DNA from: Paenibacillus sp. JCM 10914
GTDB taxonomy: Bacteria; Bacillota; Bacilli; Paenibacillales; Paenibacillaceae
Reading direction: 5' to 3'
NCBI RefSeq assembly: GCF_001315105.1
Contig: NZ_BAZR01000011.1
Span: 1-64,000, forward strand
Length of the DNA stretch: 64,000 nt
Under the pieces are notes generated by a model. It was given only the letters and a program-made list of their open reading frames with translations, did not search any database and was not told the DNA's origin. Numbering within the stretch: position 1 is the stretch's first letter; every line of letters begins with the position of its first letter. This document shows positions 44,852 through 53,807 of the stretch, piece by piece. The position numbers were made by a program, and so were the translations under genes.

Positions 44852-45940
44852 TTACGATGGGGCTTGGTATATGACCCGGTGGTGTCTAACTCCTGGTCCC
44901 TTAAGCGGATACATCGCACGCTTGTAAAATGACATAACACTCGGGTTCCGCAGCATCTTTGAATAGGTTAAAGATGGATTGACATTGATTCCTTCCGCTC
45001 TTGTGGTAAATGACCACGTCCGGTTACGTTTCTCGTCTGATCCATCTAATTGATAATCGATCGATACCGTGTAGCAATGATCATATTGTAATATTTCCTT
45101 TGGGTACAAAAACAAGGTGTCCCGGGAAACCTCCGCAAAAAACGGAACGCCAGATCCGTTCTTATCTGTCATTTTGGCTTGGTGCCATTGGATCGAACCG
45201 GTCGCGGTAGCCGATATAATATAGCCGGACTGGGCTGCATTAAACTGGAGCAGTGGATTGGGATTCTCGAAGCCATAGAATCCGATCCCGACATTCTTCA
45301 TGCCATCGTAAGGGTAGAGCGCAAGGCCGCCATCAATTGCTGAAGTGCCGCTGCCGGCAAGATTCACAACGGCTGTCCCATTAACAAGTGCGATGCCGAT
45401 CTCCTGATAACGCGGGCTGAGAATGAGCTGTCGGTGGTAAGCCGTATCCAACCAGCCGTTCATGGCATCCATGCTATTCTTCTGTCGGAAATGCATGACT
45501 TCACCATAGCCATAACCATAAGGAGAAGGTGATACGTAACCTGCGGCAGCCAGCCGTTCTTTAACGGTAGTGCCACGAAAGCCCGGCAGGCCGGCCTGCT
45601 CGTGATGGGCACCCAGATTCGGCGCAATATGGTTGTTATTGAAATAGTGGGCATGTAGCTCGGCCGCTTTGGTTATTTGCGCATTCATAGAAACGGCAGG
45701 GAGCCCGGCTTTGATACGAATTGTATTCAGATAAACGAGTGCATCGAGTTGATCCTGTGTATAGGAGGGAAGTTCAAACCTTTCGGAAGGGCTGGCGTAC
45801 GCCGATTGGACTCCCCACTGGAGAAGAAAAGCGTAAAGAATGGCAGTAAGGAGACCCAAGAGCAGGATTCGGCAGACTCTCTGCATGGGATGCTTCGTAA
45901 GATATGCTGGTTTACAACGGGTATGATCAAGGTAATGCAT
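44852..45940 (-). CDS. Secreted CAP (SCP/PR-1) domain protein
   Basis: A 362-residue exported protein. A basic N-terminus precedes the hydrophobic segment ILLLGLLTAILYAFLLQWG and AYA near residue 50, a likely signal peptidase site. The CAP domain spans about 65-215: LDALVYLNTIRIKAGLPAVSMNAQITKAAELHAHYF, GEVMHF and GWLDTAYHRQLILSPRYQEIGIAL, with His and Glu residues of the CAP cavity. The C-terminal 120 residues look like a bacterial Ig-like sheet (DTLFLYPKEILQYDHCYTVSID). YkwD-like CAP proteins are common in spore formers; function unclear. ATG 45940 follows GAGAGGAGAG. Confidence 0.83.
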   Translation of the reverse strand: MHYLDHTRCKPAYLTKHPMQRVCRILLLGLLTAILYAFLLQWGVQSAYASPSERFELPSYTQDQLDALVYLNTIRIKAGLPAVSMNAQITKAAELHAHYFNNNHIAPNLGAHHEQAGLPGFRGTTVKERLAAAGYVSPSPYGYGYGEVMHFRQKNSMDAMNGWLDTAYHRQLILSPRYQEIGIALVNGTAVVNLAGSGTSAIDGGLALYPYDGMKNVGIGFYGFENPNPLLQFNAAQSGYIISATATGSIQWHQAKMTDKNGSGVPFFAEVSRDTLFLYPKEILQYDHCYTVSIDYQLDGSDEKRNRTWSFTTRAEGINVNPSLTYSKMLRNPSVMSFYKRAMYPLKGPGVRHHRVIYQAPS

Positions 45941-46017
45941 GCATGAATTCTCTCCTCTCAGCCAATGGATCATCGAGAATGGATTCGATGAGGATTCAAC
46001 ATATTCCTGCTAGATAC

Positions 46018-46060
46018 AAAAAGCCTGTACTCTGGATTAGTACCAGAGTACAGGCTTTTT
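46018..46060. terminator. Strong hairpin near the CAP gene
   Basis: AAAAAGCCTGTACTCTGG (46018-46035) pairs perfectly with CCAGAGTACAGGCTTTTT (46043-46060). It lies upstream of both divergent genes, so it may end an untranslated transcript or insulate them. Confidence 0.85.
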
Positions 46061-46206
46061 GAGTTGAAGCAACTATAACACTGGAACGTTCGGTTCCTGC
46101 TGCTGCTGACAAAACGTTTAAGATTACTTATTCAAATTAGTGATGAAGTCCTCCGCGATAGGTCTTATAATACGTTTACGCGTGTCCAATCAGAAAGGAG
46201 AGCCTT

Positions 46207-47964
46207 ATGAAAGTTTTATCCCCCCTGCTCAGTAAGCTGCGACTGTCTAGATTTCTGTCCTTCCCCTCATCTTTAAAGTCACGCCTCTATTTGTTGATGT
46301 TAATTAGTTCCACGATACCGATTATATTAATTGGCAGCTTGTCCATCTATTCGATATCTTCGATTCTGGATAACAAAATTGATAGAGGGCTGTTGAATCA
46401 TCTGGGGCAGGTTAGAAGCAGCCTGGTGACCATGCTGAACAATTTGGATTACTCATCCCAGCAATTTACGATCAACGGCTTGATTGGCAGTGATCTGGCC
46501 AAGTGGCTGGAAATCGATGATCTGCACGAATCATTGACGCTGGGAAGCGAAATACAAAAAAATATCAATCTGTTGAATTTCACCAATCCAACGGTTGGAC
46601 TCACCATGTATTACGATCGGAGCAAAGGCGAGGCCTTGATGTCCAATCAGCTTGTCAAGCCATTTCATCCCGAGGAACTATCGCTGTTGACGAGTATTGA
46701 CGGAGCTAATTACTACGGCCCTCATTATTCCAACTACAAATATAGCGATACGAATATGGTCTTTTCGATCATTCGCCGGTTTGATATCGGATCAAGCTCG
46801 AACGAAACATCGAATATCGATATTTATGTGGAGACTAACTTCAAGCTGTTTGAGAGAATACTCAATTCTGCGCAATACGGGATGGAGGCTTTCCATGTTC
46901 TTATTGACAAGCAGGGTAAGATCGCCTATTCTCAAAATTCTGATCTGCTGCCTGCAGGCAGTGTGTACCCGAGCGAGGAGCTAAGCCAATATATTGCCTT
47001 TGAGGATGCCGATCAAAAGGATCTACGCTTGGTTGTCTTCGTGGATCGCGGAGATTACAGCAAAGAGTTTGTGAAATGGATCTGGTCCTTTCTGCTGGTT
47101 ATTATCCTTTCAATAACCGTCAGCATCATTCTCGCAATTATCATCCGCAATTATGTATATCGGCCGCTGCTCAATATTAAGAATGGCATCAGCCTCGTAT
47201 CGGTCAACAATTTCAGTAAACGACTCCAGCGCCATGGATTATTGGAATTTGATTACATTATTGATCAATTCAATAATATGAGCGTCAAGATCCAGGAATT
47301 GATCGAGCAACTGGAAATCGAAGAGAAGATGAAGAGGGAGACGGAGGTCGCGAAGCTGATGGCCCAGATTAACCCGCATTTTCTGTACAATACACTGAAC
47401 ACGGTGCAGTGGCTGGCGAGAATGAAAGGGCAGACGGAGATTGATCATTTTATCGCGAGCTTTACGAAGGTACTGAGCTACAACCTGGGCAAGGACGGCA
47501 TTATGGTCACCCTGCGTCAGGAAATGGAAGCGCTTAAGGACTACATTACACTTCAGCAGGTACGGTACGATTACCAATACGATATTCAGCTGCACATTGA
47601 GGAGGAAGTGATGGAGACGCCCGTTCCGCGGTTCCTGCTGCAGCCCTTAGTCGAAAATTCACTCTATCACGGTCTTGGTGATGTAGGCGGGACGATTGAG
47701 GTTATCATTGAACGAACGGATCAGAACAAACTGAATATTCTAGTCCGCGACAACGGCGCCGGAATTGACCAGGAGAAAATTGATCAGTTGCTCTCAGGCA
47801 GTATCAACCGGTCAGGCCTTGGAATAGGGCTTAACTATGTTTATAAGACGGTTAAAATTCATTACGGCCCGGAGGGCGAGCTTGTAATTACTAGTCAAAA
47901 GGGAAAAGGAACGTCGATTCAAGTTATTTTACCGATGAAAGGTGAGGGGAACGGCCATGATTAG
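46207..47964 (+). CDS. YesM-type sensor histidine kinase, second system
   Basis: A 585-residue membrane kinase. Membrane segment 1 at about 24-48 (LYLLMLISSTIPIILIGSLSI), extracytoplasmic sensor to 290, membrane segment 2 near 297-320 (FLLVIILSITVSIILAIII), HAMP, then QINPHFLYNTLN with H391. ATP-binding motifs are LQPLVENSLYHGL, DNGAGI and GLGIGLNYVYKTV. It overlaps the response-regulator start by eight bases. It is followed by a lipoprotein and two LplB/YtcP permeases, the usual target cluster. A TATAAT at 46166-46171 may be the -10 box; ribosome site AAAGGAGAG. Confidence 0.92.
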   Translation: MKVLSPLLSKLRLSRFLSFPSSLKSRLYLLMLISSTIPIILIGSLSIYSISSILDNKIDRGLLNHLGQVRSSLVTMLNNLDYSSQQFTINGLIGSDLAKWLEIDDLHESLTLGSEIQKNINLLNFTNPTVGLTMYYDRSKGEALMSNQLVKPFHPEELSLLTSIDGANYYGPHYSNYKYSDTNMVFSIIRRFDIGSSSNETSNIDIYVETNFKLFERILNSAQYGMEAFHVLIDKQGKIAYSQNSDLLPAGSVYPSEELSQYIAFEDADQKDLRLVVFVDRGDYSKEFVKWIWSFLLVIILSITVSIILAIIIRNYVYRPLLNIKNGISLVSVNNFSKRLQRHGLLEFDYIIDQFNNMSVKIQELIEQLEIEEKMKRETEVAKLMAQINPHFLYNTLNTVQWLARMKGQTEIDHFIASFTKVLSYNLGKDGIMVTLRQEMEALKDYITLQQVRYDYQYDIQLHIEEEVMETPVPRFLLQPLVENSLYHGLGDVGGTIEVIIERTDQNKLNILVRDNGAGIDQEKIDQLLSGSINRSGLGIGLNYVYKTVKIHYGPEGELVITSQKGKGTSIQVILPMKGEGNGHD

Positions 47965-48739
47965 AGCCTGTGTTGTAGATGATGAGAAGTTGGTTCGCAA
48001 AGGGATCATTACGATTATGCCGTGGGAGAAGTTCTCAATCAAGGTGGTGGCGGAGGCATCCAATGGACTGCGGGCGCTGGAGGCGATGGCTGAGCAACCG
48101 ATCGATCTGCTGTTTACGGATTTGACGATGCCGGAAATGGATGGCATCCAACTTATCCATGCAGTCAAGGAGAAGTATCCGAATATGCAGTTTGTCATTC
48201 TTACCTGCCATCCGGAGTTTGAATATGTGCAGGAAGCACTGCGGTTGGGAGCTATTGACTATATTTTGAAAACGCAGTTGGAGAACGATTTGATGGAGGA
48301 TGTGCTCAGCCAGATTGCAGCTCGTTATCATGCGCGGTTATCAGTCTCACAGCTGCAAAAACCGGTGAAAGAGCTTGAGCAGATTACCCAGGGCAGGTAT
48401 CCCAATGATATCGTTCAGGCGATCAAAAGGGCGATAGCCTACATGCAAGAGCAGGAAGAGATGGCTTTTACCCAAGAAATGATCGCGAAGGTCGCTAATA
48501 TGAGCAGAGGTTACTTCAGCCAATGCTTTAAAGACATCGTAGGCACTAGCTTTCATAAATACGTTAAAGATCTGCGTGTGGCGCGAGCAAAGGAATTGCT
48601 GCTTGCAACGAACCGGCCTATTTATGTGGTCGCTCAGCAGACGGGATTTAAGGATGAGAAATACTTTAGTCGGCTGTTTTTGATGGAAGTGGGCATGCTT
48701 CCCTCTGATTTTCGTCATCAGGGAACGAACCATAGTTGA
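47957..48739 (+). CDS. YesN-type response regulator, second system
   Basis: A 260-residue regulator, much shorter than the usual YesN (about 350-530) because the linker between domains is minimal. Receiver residues: D8-D9, phospho-acceptor D55 in LLFTDLTMP, T83 and K105 (YILKT). The AraC-type DNA-binding domain is at about 155-255 (KVANMSRGYFSQCFKDIVG and VAQQTGFKDEKYFSRLFL). ATG 47957 lies inside the end of the kinase gene, with GAGGGGAAC before it. It probably activates the importer starting at 48899. Confidence 0.9.
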   Translation: MIRACVVDDEKLVRKGIITIMPWEKFSIKVVAEASNGLRALEAMAEQPIDLLFTDLTMPEMDGIQLIHAVKEKYPNMQFVILTCHPEFEYVQEALRLGAIDYILKTQLENDLMEDVLSQIAARYHARLSVSQLQKPVKELEQITQGRYPNDIVQAIKRAIAYMQEQEEMAFTQEMIAKVANMSRGYFSQCFKDIVGTSFHKYVKDLRVARAKELLLATNRPIYVVAQQTGFKDEKYFSRLFLMEVGMLPSDFRHQGTNHS

Positions 48740-48807
48740 AAAATGTTGCTGATACTATGAATTTTGTCTTCTCCATCTTGTATGCGGTTACAAAAACAAG
48801 ACACTTT

Positions 48808-48829
48808 CCCGGCAGAAGTCTAAGCCGGG
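48808..48829 (+). terminator. Weak hairpin after the second response regulator
   Basis: CCCGGC (48808-48813) and GCCGGG (48824-48829) can pair, with few T residues after. A terminator or attenuator; low certainty. Confidence 0.35.
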
Positions 48830-48898
48830 ATTTGCTGTGATGGGGCTATACTTAACGGGAGCAAGGAAACAACAATTTAACAATGGGGGGAAGTCCTG

Positions 48899-50542
48899 AT
48901 GATAGGAAAGAGAATGAAAGCGCTGCTATTGATCGTGCTCTGCACAACTTTGGCGGCATGTTCAAGCGGGGGAAGCGGAAAGGAGCCGGTTAATACCGAG
49001 AAGCCTGCAGCTGCTGTGCAGGATCCGTTTGGTCGCTTTGACGAGACGGTCACGATTAGTATGGGGAAAGGAATGTCTGTTGATATTGATCTCCCTCCCG
49101 GCGACTCGCAGGAAAATAATGAATACGTCCGTTACATTGAAAATGAACTGAACGTGAAATTTGATTATGCGTGGCAAACCGCTGATGGTGATCCTTACAA
49201 GCAAAAGATGGATTTGGTCATCGTCAGTGGAGCGGTACCGGATATGATGATTGTTGATGAAGCGCAGTTGAAGCTGCTTGTTGATGCCGATCTTGTTGCC
49301 GATCTTACGGAAGTATACGATGCTAACGTGTCCCCGGAACTGCGTGAAGTATTCGAATCCACGCAGGAGCTTAGCTTGGCCTCGGCAACTTTCGACGGCA
49401 AGCTGATGGCGATTCCCAACTCTTCGCCGGGCGCGGATGCAATGAACTCGCTGTTCATTCGCAAGGACTGGCTCGATGCGGTAGGCCTGCCGATTCCAAA
49501 GACATTGGAAGATATTGAAAATGCAGCCAAAGCGTTCATCGCCAACGATCTTGGCGGCAGCAATAATCAGACGATCGGCCTGATCGGCCAGCAGGATATC
49601 GTCAATGTAGGCAACAGTATCTTCGGCTTTGATACGATCTTCAGTTACTACGATGCTTATCCGGAGATGTGGATCAAAAATGATGAAGGTGTAGTCGAGT
49701 ATGGCTCGATCCAGCCGGAGACCAAATTGGCGCTCGCCAAGCTGCGCGATATGTATGCCGACGGTATCATTCATAAGGAGTTTGTTGCTGAGACAGGTGG
49801 AACCAGTCGTGAGAAAGTCATTGCGGGCCGTGTCGGCATGTTTTTTGGTCCATTCTGGATGCCATCATGGTTGCTCATTGACAATCTGAAGCTTGATCCG
49901 AAGGCGGAATGGGTGACAGTCGCAGTGCCGCTCGATAAAGACGGAAAATTTAAGACACATACGATGTCGCCAACATCAAGATATTTGGCTGTTAGCAAAA
50001 AAATGGAAAATCCAGAGGCGATTATTCGTATCCTGAACCATGAGTACATTATTGACCAGACGCGCGGAGTGGAGTTCTATCTCGATCAAAACGTGAGATA
50101 CAACCGAGTTAATCTGCCATTTGGCCATATGATGGCACCGTTCGATGAGAAGGAAATTGCCGTTACTAAAGTTGATGAAGTGCTGGCGGGGACGAGAGAA
50201 TACGAGACGCTGCTGACGCATGAGAAGCTACAGTATGACCGTATCGTATACAACGACGAAAACCCGAAGAAAGACCCGATTGCTTGGGCGAGCATGATGT
50301 CGGTTGCAACCACCAGAGAGATGATTCAGGACAATGTCGTGAAAGTAACAGGGGCATTCTATGGCAAAACTCCGACGATGAATCGGAAATGGGTCAACCT
50401 GAAGAAGCTGGAAGATGAAACGTTTATCCAAATTATTATGGGCAGTAAACCAATCGATGCCTTTGACCAGTTCGTTGAGGATTGGACGAAGCAGGGCGGA
50501 GATGAAATTACGAAAGAGGTCAATGATGCAGTCAAGCAATAA
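48899..50542 (+). CDS. Sugar-binding lipoprotein of second LplB/YtcP importer
   Basis: A 547-residue lipoprotein with signal MIGKRMKALLLIVLCTTLAACSSGG and lipobox LAAC. The mature chain has the large solute-binding fold seen with LplB/YtcP partners: LVIVSGAVPDMMIVDE, FIRKDWLDAVGLPIPKTLEDI, GRVGMFFGPFWMPSWL. It starts at ATG 48899 after GGGGGGAAGTCC. With the next two permeases it makes a complete importer lacking only the ATPase. The oligosaccharide taken up is unknown. Confidence 0.92.
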   Translation: MIGKRMKALLLIVLCTTLAACSSGGSGKEPVNTEKPAAAVQDPFGRFDETVTISMGKGMSVDIDLPPGDSQENNEYVRYIENELNVKFDYAWQTADGDPYKQKMDLVIVSGAVPDMMIVDEAQLKLLVDADLVADLTEVYDANVSPELREVFESTQELSLASATFDGKLMAIPNSSPGADAMNSLFIRKDWLDAVGLPIPKTLEDIENAAKAFIANDLGGSNNQTIGLIGQQDIVNVGNSIFGFDTIFSYYDAYPEMWIKNDEGVVEYGSIQPETKLALAKLRDMYADGIIHKEFVAETGGTSREKVIAGRVGMFFGPFWMPSWLLIDNLKLDPKAEWVTVAVPLDKDGKFKTHTMSPTSRYLAVSKKMENPEAIIRILNHEYIIDQTRGVEFYLDQNVRYNRVNLPFGHMMAPFDEKEIAVTKVDEVLAGTREYETLLTHEKLQYDRIVYNDENPKKDPIAWASMMSVATTREMIQDNVVKVTGAFYGKTPTMNRKWVNLKKLEDETFIQIIMGSKPIDAFDQFVEDWTKQGGDEITKEVNDAVKQ

Positions 50543-50570
50543 CCATTAACAAGGGGATTGGAGCGGCGAT

Positions 50571-51461
50571 ATGAGATCAACACGTCATGTATGGAGCTAT
50601 TATTTAATGCTCGCGCCTCCGATATTGCTAGTGCTGATATATGAAGTATTTCCTTTGTTCGGCCTAATCATCGCGTTTCAGGATTTTGTGCCTGGCAAGG
50701 GCATGTTTGGCTCTGCTTTTATTGGATGGGATAACTTTAAGTATATGTTTCAATTGAAAGAAAGCTCGCAAATTTTCTACAATACGATATTTATCGCAAT
50801 TTCCAAAATCGTGCTGAATTTGATTGTGCCGCTAATCTTTGCCCTCATGCTCAATGAGGTTGTCCAGGTTACATTGAAGCGCTGGATTCAGACGATTGTG
50901 TATTTGCCACATTTCATGTCATGGGTTATTCTGGCAGGCGTGCTGACCAATCTGCTGTCAACCGATGGCATTGTTAACAGCGTCGTTTCCGCATTCGGCT
51001 TCAACCCGATCTTTTTTCTGGGCAGCAACACGTGGTTCCCTGTCGTCATCATCGGCAGTGATGTATGGAAGGAATTCGGGTTTAACGCGGTCATCTTCCT
51101 GGCAGCTTTGACAGCGATCAATCCCAGCCTGTACGAAGCAGCCCAAATTGACGGCGCTTCCAAGTTTCAGCAGCTCAGAAATGTAACTTTGCCGGGAATC
51201 GCGCCGACGATTGTACTGCTCGCTTGTCTCGGCGTAGGTAAAATCATGAATGCGGGCTTTGAACAAATCTTCAATCTTTACAACCCATCGGTCTATGCAT
51301 CGGGTGACATCATTGACACGTATGTGTACAGAATCGGTCTTACCCAGCATCAATATGGTTTGGCTACTGCCGTAGGCACCTTGAAGTCGGTTGTCGGCTT
51401 TATCCTGGTCGTACTTTCCTGGAAGCTTGCGGACAAATGGGCGAATTATAGGATCTTTTGA
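50571..51461 (+). CDS. Sugar ABC transporter permease, LplB type
   Basis: A 296-residue permease; first membrane segment YYLMLAPPILLVLIYEVFPLFG, then IAFQDFVPGKGMFGS typical of LplB. The coupling loop near 185-205 reads LYEAAQIDGASKFQQLRN. It is 28 bases after the lipoprotein gene and 15 bases before its YtcP-type partner, so one transcript is expected. Confidence 0.93.
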   Translation: MRSTRHVWSYYLMLAPPILLVLIYEVFPLFGLIIAFQDFVPGKGMFGSAFIGWDNFKYMFQLKESSQIFYNTIFIAISKIVLNLIVPLIFALMLNEVVQVTLKRWIQTIVYLPHFMSWVILAGVLTNLLSTDGIVNSVVSAFGFNPIFFLGSNTWFPVVIIGSDVWKEFGFNAVIFLAALTAINPSLYEAAQIDGASKFQQLRNVTLPGIAPTIVLLACLGVGKIMNAGFEQIFNLYNPSVYASGDIIDTYVYRIGLTQHQYGLATAVGTLKSVVGFILVVLSWKLADKWANYRIF

Positions 51462-51476
51462 TGAGGGGGTACGGCT

Positions 51477-52364
51477 ATGTTTAGCAAGCAACAAACGTTT
51501 GGTGAGAAAGTAGGGTATGTGCTGCTGCTCACGATATTAATTTTAATTACACTCGCTTGTCTCGCTCCTATATGGCACATGGTAGCGCTGTCGCTCAGTG
51601 ACAATTCCGCCGTATCTGCCGGGTTAGTGACGTTTTTCCCGGTTGATTTTACCTTAACGCCCTATGAGTACATCTTGAAGGATGAGCGGTTTTTCCAAGC
51701 CTTTGGCGTTTCGATTCAACGCGTATTATTGGGGGTTTCCATCAATTTTATTATGACGGTGCTGGCAGCCTACCCGTTGTCGAAGGAAACTTCGGAGTTC
51801 CCTGCGCGCAACAAACTGATGTGGATCTTTATTTTTACGATGATGTTTAACGGCGGACTCATTCCATGGTATATGACTGTGAAAATGACGGGGATCATGG
51901 ACAGCATTTGGGCCTTGGTATTGCCGGGAGCGGTGCCGGTGTTTAACGTCGTGCTGCTGATGAACTTCTTTCGGGCGATACCGAAAGAGGTTGGAGAAGC
52001 GGCCAAAATCGACGGGGCTGGCGCCTTCACAACGATGTGGAAAGTGTATATTCCGATGTCTACGGCAGCGATTGCTACGGTGACACTCTTCAGTATTGTG
52101 AATCATTGGAATGCGTTCTTCGACGGCATGATTCTCATTAATTCGCCGTCGGGTCAACCGCTGCAAACGTACATTCGGTCATTAGTCGTACTGCCGGCTT
52201 TGTCGGACATGACTTCAGAAAGTTTAGAGGAGCTTATGAAGCTTTCAGAGAAGACTTTTAATGCAGCCAAAATTGTTGTTACCATGATTCCGGTATTAAT
52301 CGTCTATCCATTTCTTCAGAAGTATTTTGTTTCCGGCATTACATTAGGGTCTGTGAAGGAATAA
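51477..52364 (+). CDS. Sugar ABC transporter permease, YtcP type
   Basis: A 295-residue permease with the MalG/YtcP layout. The first membrane segment is VGYVLLLTILILITLACLAPIW; the coupling loop reads EVGEAAKIDGAGAFTTMWK; the end is FLQKYFVSGITLGSVKE. It is intact, unlike the two frameshifted YtcP-type genes elsewhere in the window. It is followed after 28 bases by an SDR gene. Confidence 0.93.
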   Translation: MFSKQQTFGEKVGYVLLLTILILITLACLAPIWHMVALSLSDNSAVSAGLVTFFPVDFTLTPYEYILKDERFFQAFGVSIQRVLLGVSINFIMTVLAAYPLSKETSEFPARNKLMWIFIFTMMFNGGLIPWYMTVKMTGIMDSIWALVLPGAVPVFNVVLLMNFFRAIPKEVGEAAKIDGAGAFTTMWKVYIPMSTAAIATVTLFSIVNHWNAFFDGMILINSPSGQPLQTYIRSLVVLPALSDMTSESLEELMKLSEKTFNAAKIVVTMIPVLIVYPFLQKYFVSGITLGSVKE

Positions 52365-52392
52365 AAAATGAGTGGGAAAGGCGGAAACAGCC

Positions 52393-53115
52393 GTGACAAA
52401 AAAAGTACTTATAACCGGTGCAGACAGAGGATTAGGGTTTTCGTTCACCAAGCTGCTGCTTGAACAGCAGTATACAGTGTTTGCAGGCCAATTTATCGAG
52501 GATTGGCATTTCCTGAGCGAACTGAAGCAGCAATATCCGGATACATTGGAGATCGTGCCGATGGATATCGGAGATGATGCAAGCGTGAAGCGTGCTGCGC
52601 GTCACATTGCCTCCAAGACGCAGCATCTGGACATCATTATTAACAATGCCGGCATTGGCGGCCATGGGGATCATTCTACTTTTCTGGTTGACCTTGATTT
52701 CGAGCTGATGCAGTCGATCTTTAACGTCAATACGCTTGGGGCACTTCGGGTAACGAACAGTGTCATGGGGCTGCTGCTGCAAAGCGAAGATAAACTTGTT
52801 GTCAATATTTCATCGGAAGCGGGGAGCGTGGCCCGCAATCACCGGATTGCCGGATACGGCTATTGTATGTCCAAATCCGCGCTTAACATGCAATCTGCCA
52901 TCGTTCATGAGCACTTAAGAAAACTGGGCGGTCAGGTGATGGTATTTTATCCGGGCTGGCTGCAATCGTATATGAGCGGGACACTGAACGAGAACGCGCC
53001 CACCCATCCGGACGAATCGGCCGCGAAAATGATCGGCTTGATTGGCCAGCGGGAACAGTACGCAGGCGAACATCCGATATTCCTGGATATGGATGGAACG
53101 GTGTGGCCCTGGTAA
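52393..53115 (+). CDS. Short-chain dehydrogenase/reductase (SDR), second
   Basis: A 240-residue classical SDR: TGADRGLGF cofactor motif near 9-17, NNAGIGG, NISSEAGSV with the catalytic Ser, and YGYCMSKSALN containing YxxxK. The closing region HPIFLDMDGTVWPW parallels WMINHKGQPMPI in the SDR at 36669, and both precede a ThuA-like gene, so they are probably functional equivalents. Start uncertain: GTG 52393 has AAGGCGG at good spacing; GTG 52372 is the alternative. Confidence 0.85.
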   Translation: MTKKVLITGADRGLGFSFTKLLLEQQYTVFAGQFIEDWHFLSELKQQYPDTLEIVPMDIGDDASVKRAARHIASKTQHLDIIINNAGIGGHGDHSTFLVDLDFELMQSIFNVNTLGALRVTNSVMGLLLQSEDKLVVNISSEAGSVARNHRIAGYGYCMSKSALNMQSAIVHEHLRKLGGQVMVFYPGWLQSYMSGTLNENAPTHPDESAAKMIGLIGQREQYAGEHPIFLDMDGTVWPW

Positions 53116-53162
53116 AATAGAAACGACTAAAACTAAACTAGAAACCGGTGGAGGGATTAGAT

Positions 53163-53798
53163 ATGCCGAAATTTAAAGCATTGGCGCTAGGTAATTATAC
53201 GGAGGTTAAGTATCATCCGTTCGAGAAGGTAGACCGTGAGATCGAGACGAGTCTGGAGGAGGTTGCGGAGGTAACGAGTACGGGGGATTACAGCGTCCTT
53301 AATAAGGAGACGCTAAACGGCTATGAGCTGTTCATATCCTATACGGAGTTCTCGCAAGAGCCGCTGTCTCAGGAGCGTGTAGCGGCATTGCTGGAATATG
53401 TGGCAGGCGGTGGCGGACTGCTGGTCATTCACAACGGCATCTCTCTGCAAAGGAACAAGGAGCTAATGGCGATGATCGGTGCCAAGTTTACCGGTCATCC
53501 GGAATTCACCACGCTGCCTGTGAGAAGCACGCAGCCGGATCATCCGATTATGCAAGGTATCGAGCCCTATGCAATAGATGATGAGCCGTATCGCTTCGAT
53601 ATGCTGCCGCACTTCGAGACGACGATTCTTGCCGAGTATGAGCATGACGGTCAGCTGTGGCCTGCAGCCTGGGCACATGAACATGGATTGGGTAGAGTCG
53701 TCTACTTAATGAATGGCCACCAGTTGTCCTGTTTCGCGGTGCAGCCATTCCGTCAACTGATCAAGCAGGCTGGTCTATGGGCTGCTAAAGTAGAGTAG
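53163..53798 (+). CDS. ThuA-like protein, second
   Basis: A 211-residue ThuA-type protein. Key features are ALLEYVAGGGGLLVIHNGIS, FTGHPEF, DEPYRFDMLPHFETTILAEYEHDG, WAHEHGLGRVVYLMNGHQ. These are closer to standard ThuA than the 37427 protein. It lies 47 bases after the SDR. ATG 53163 follows GGTGGAGGGA. A role in keto-sugar metabolism is inferred from the family and the pairing. Confidence 0.82.
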   Translation: MPKFKALALGNYTEVKYHPFEKVDREIETSLEEVAEVTSTGDYSVLNKETLNGYELFISYTEFSQEPLSQERVAALLEYVAGGGGLLVIHNGISLQRNKELMAMIGAKFTGHPEFTTLPVRSTQPDHPIMQGIEPYAIDDEPYRFDMLPHFETTILAEYEHDGQLWPAAWAHEHGLGRVVYLMNGHQLSCFAVQPFRQLIKQAGLWAAKVE

Positions 53799-53807
53799 GG
53801 TAAGCCG

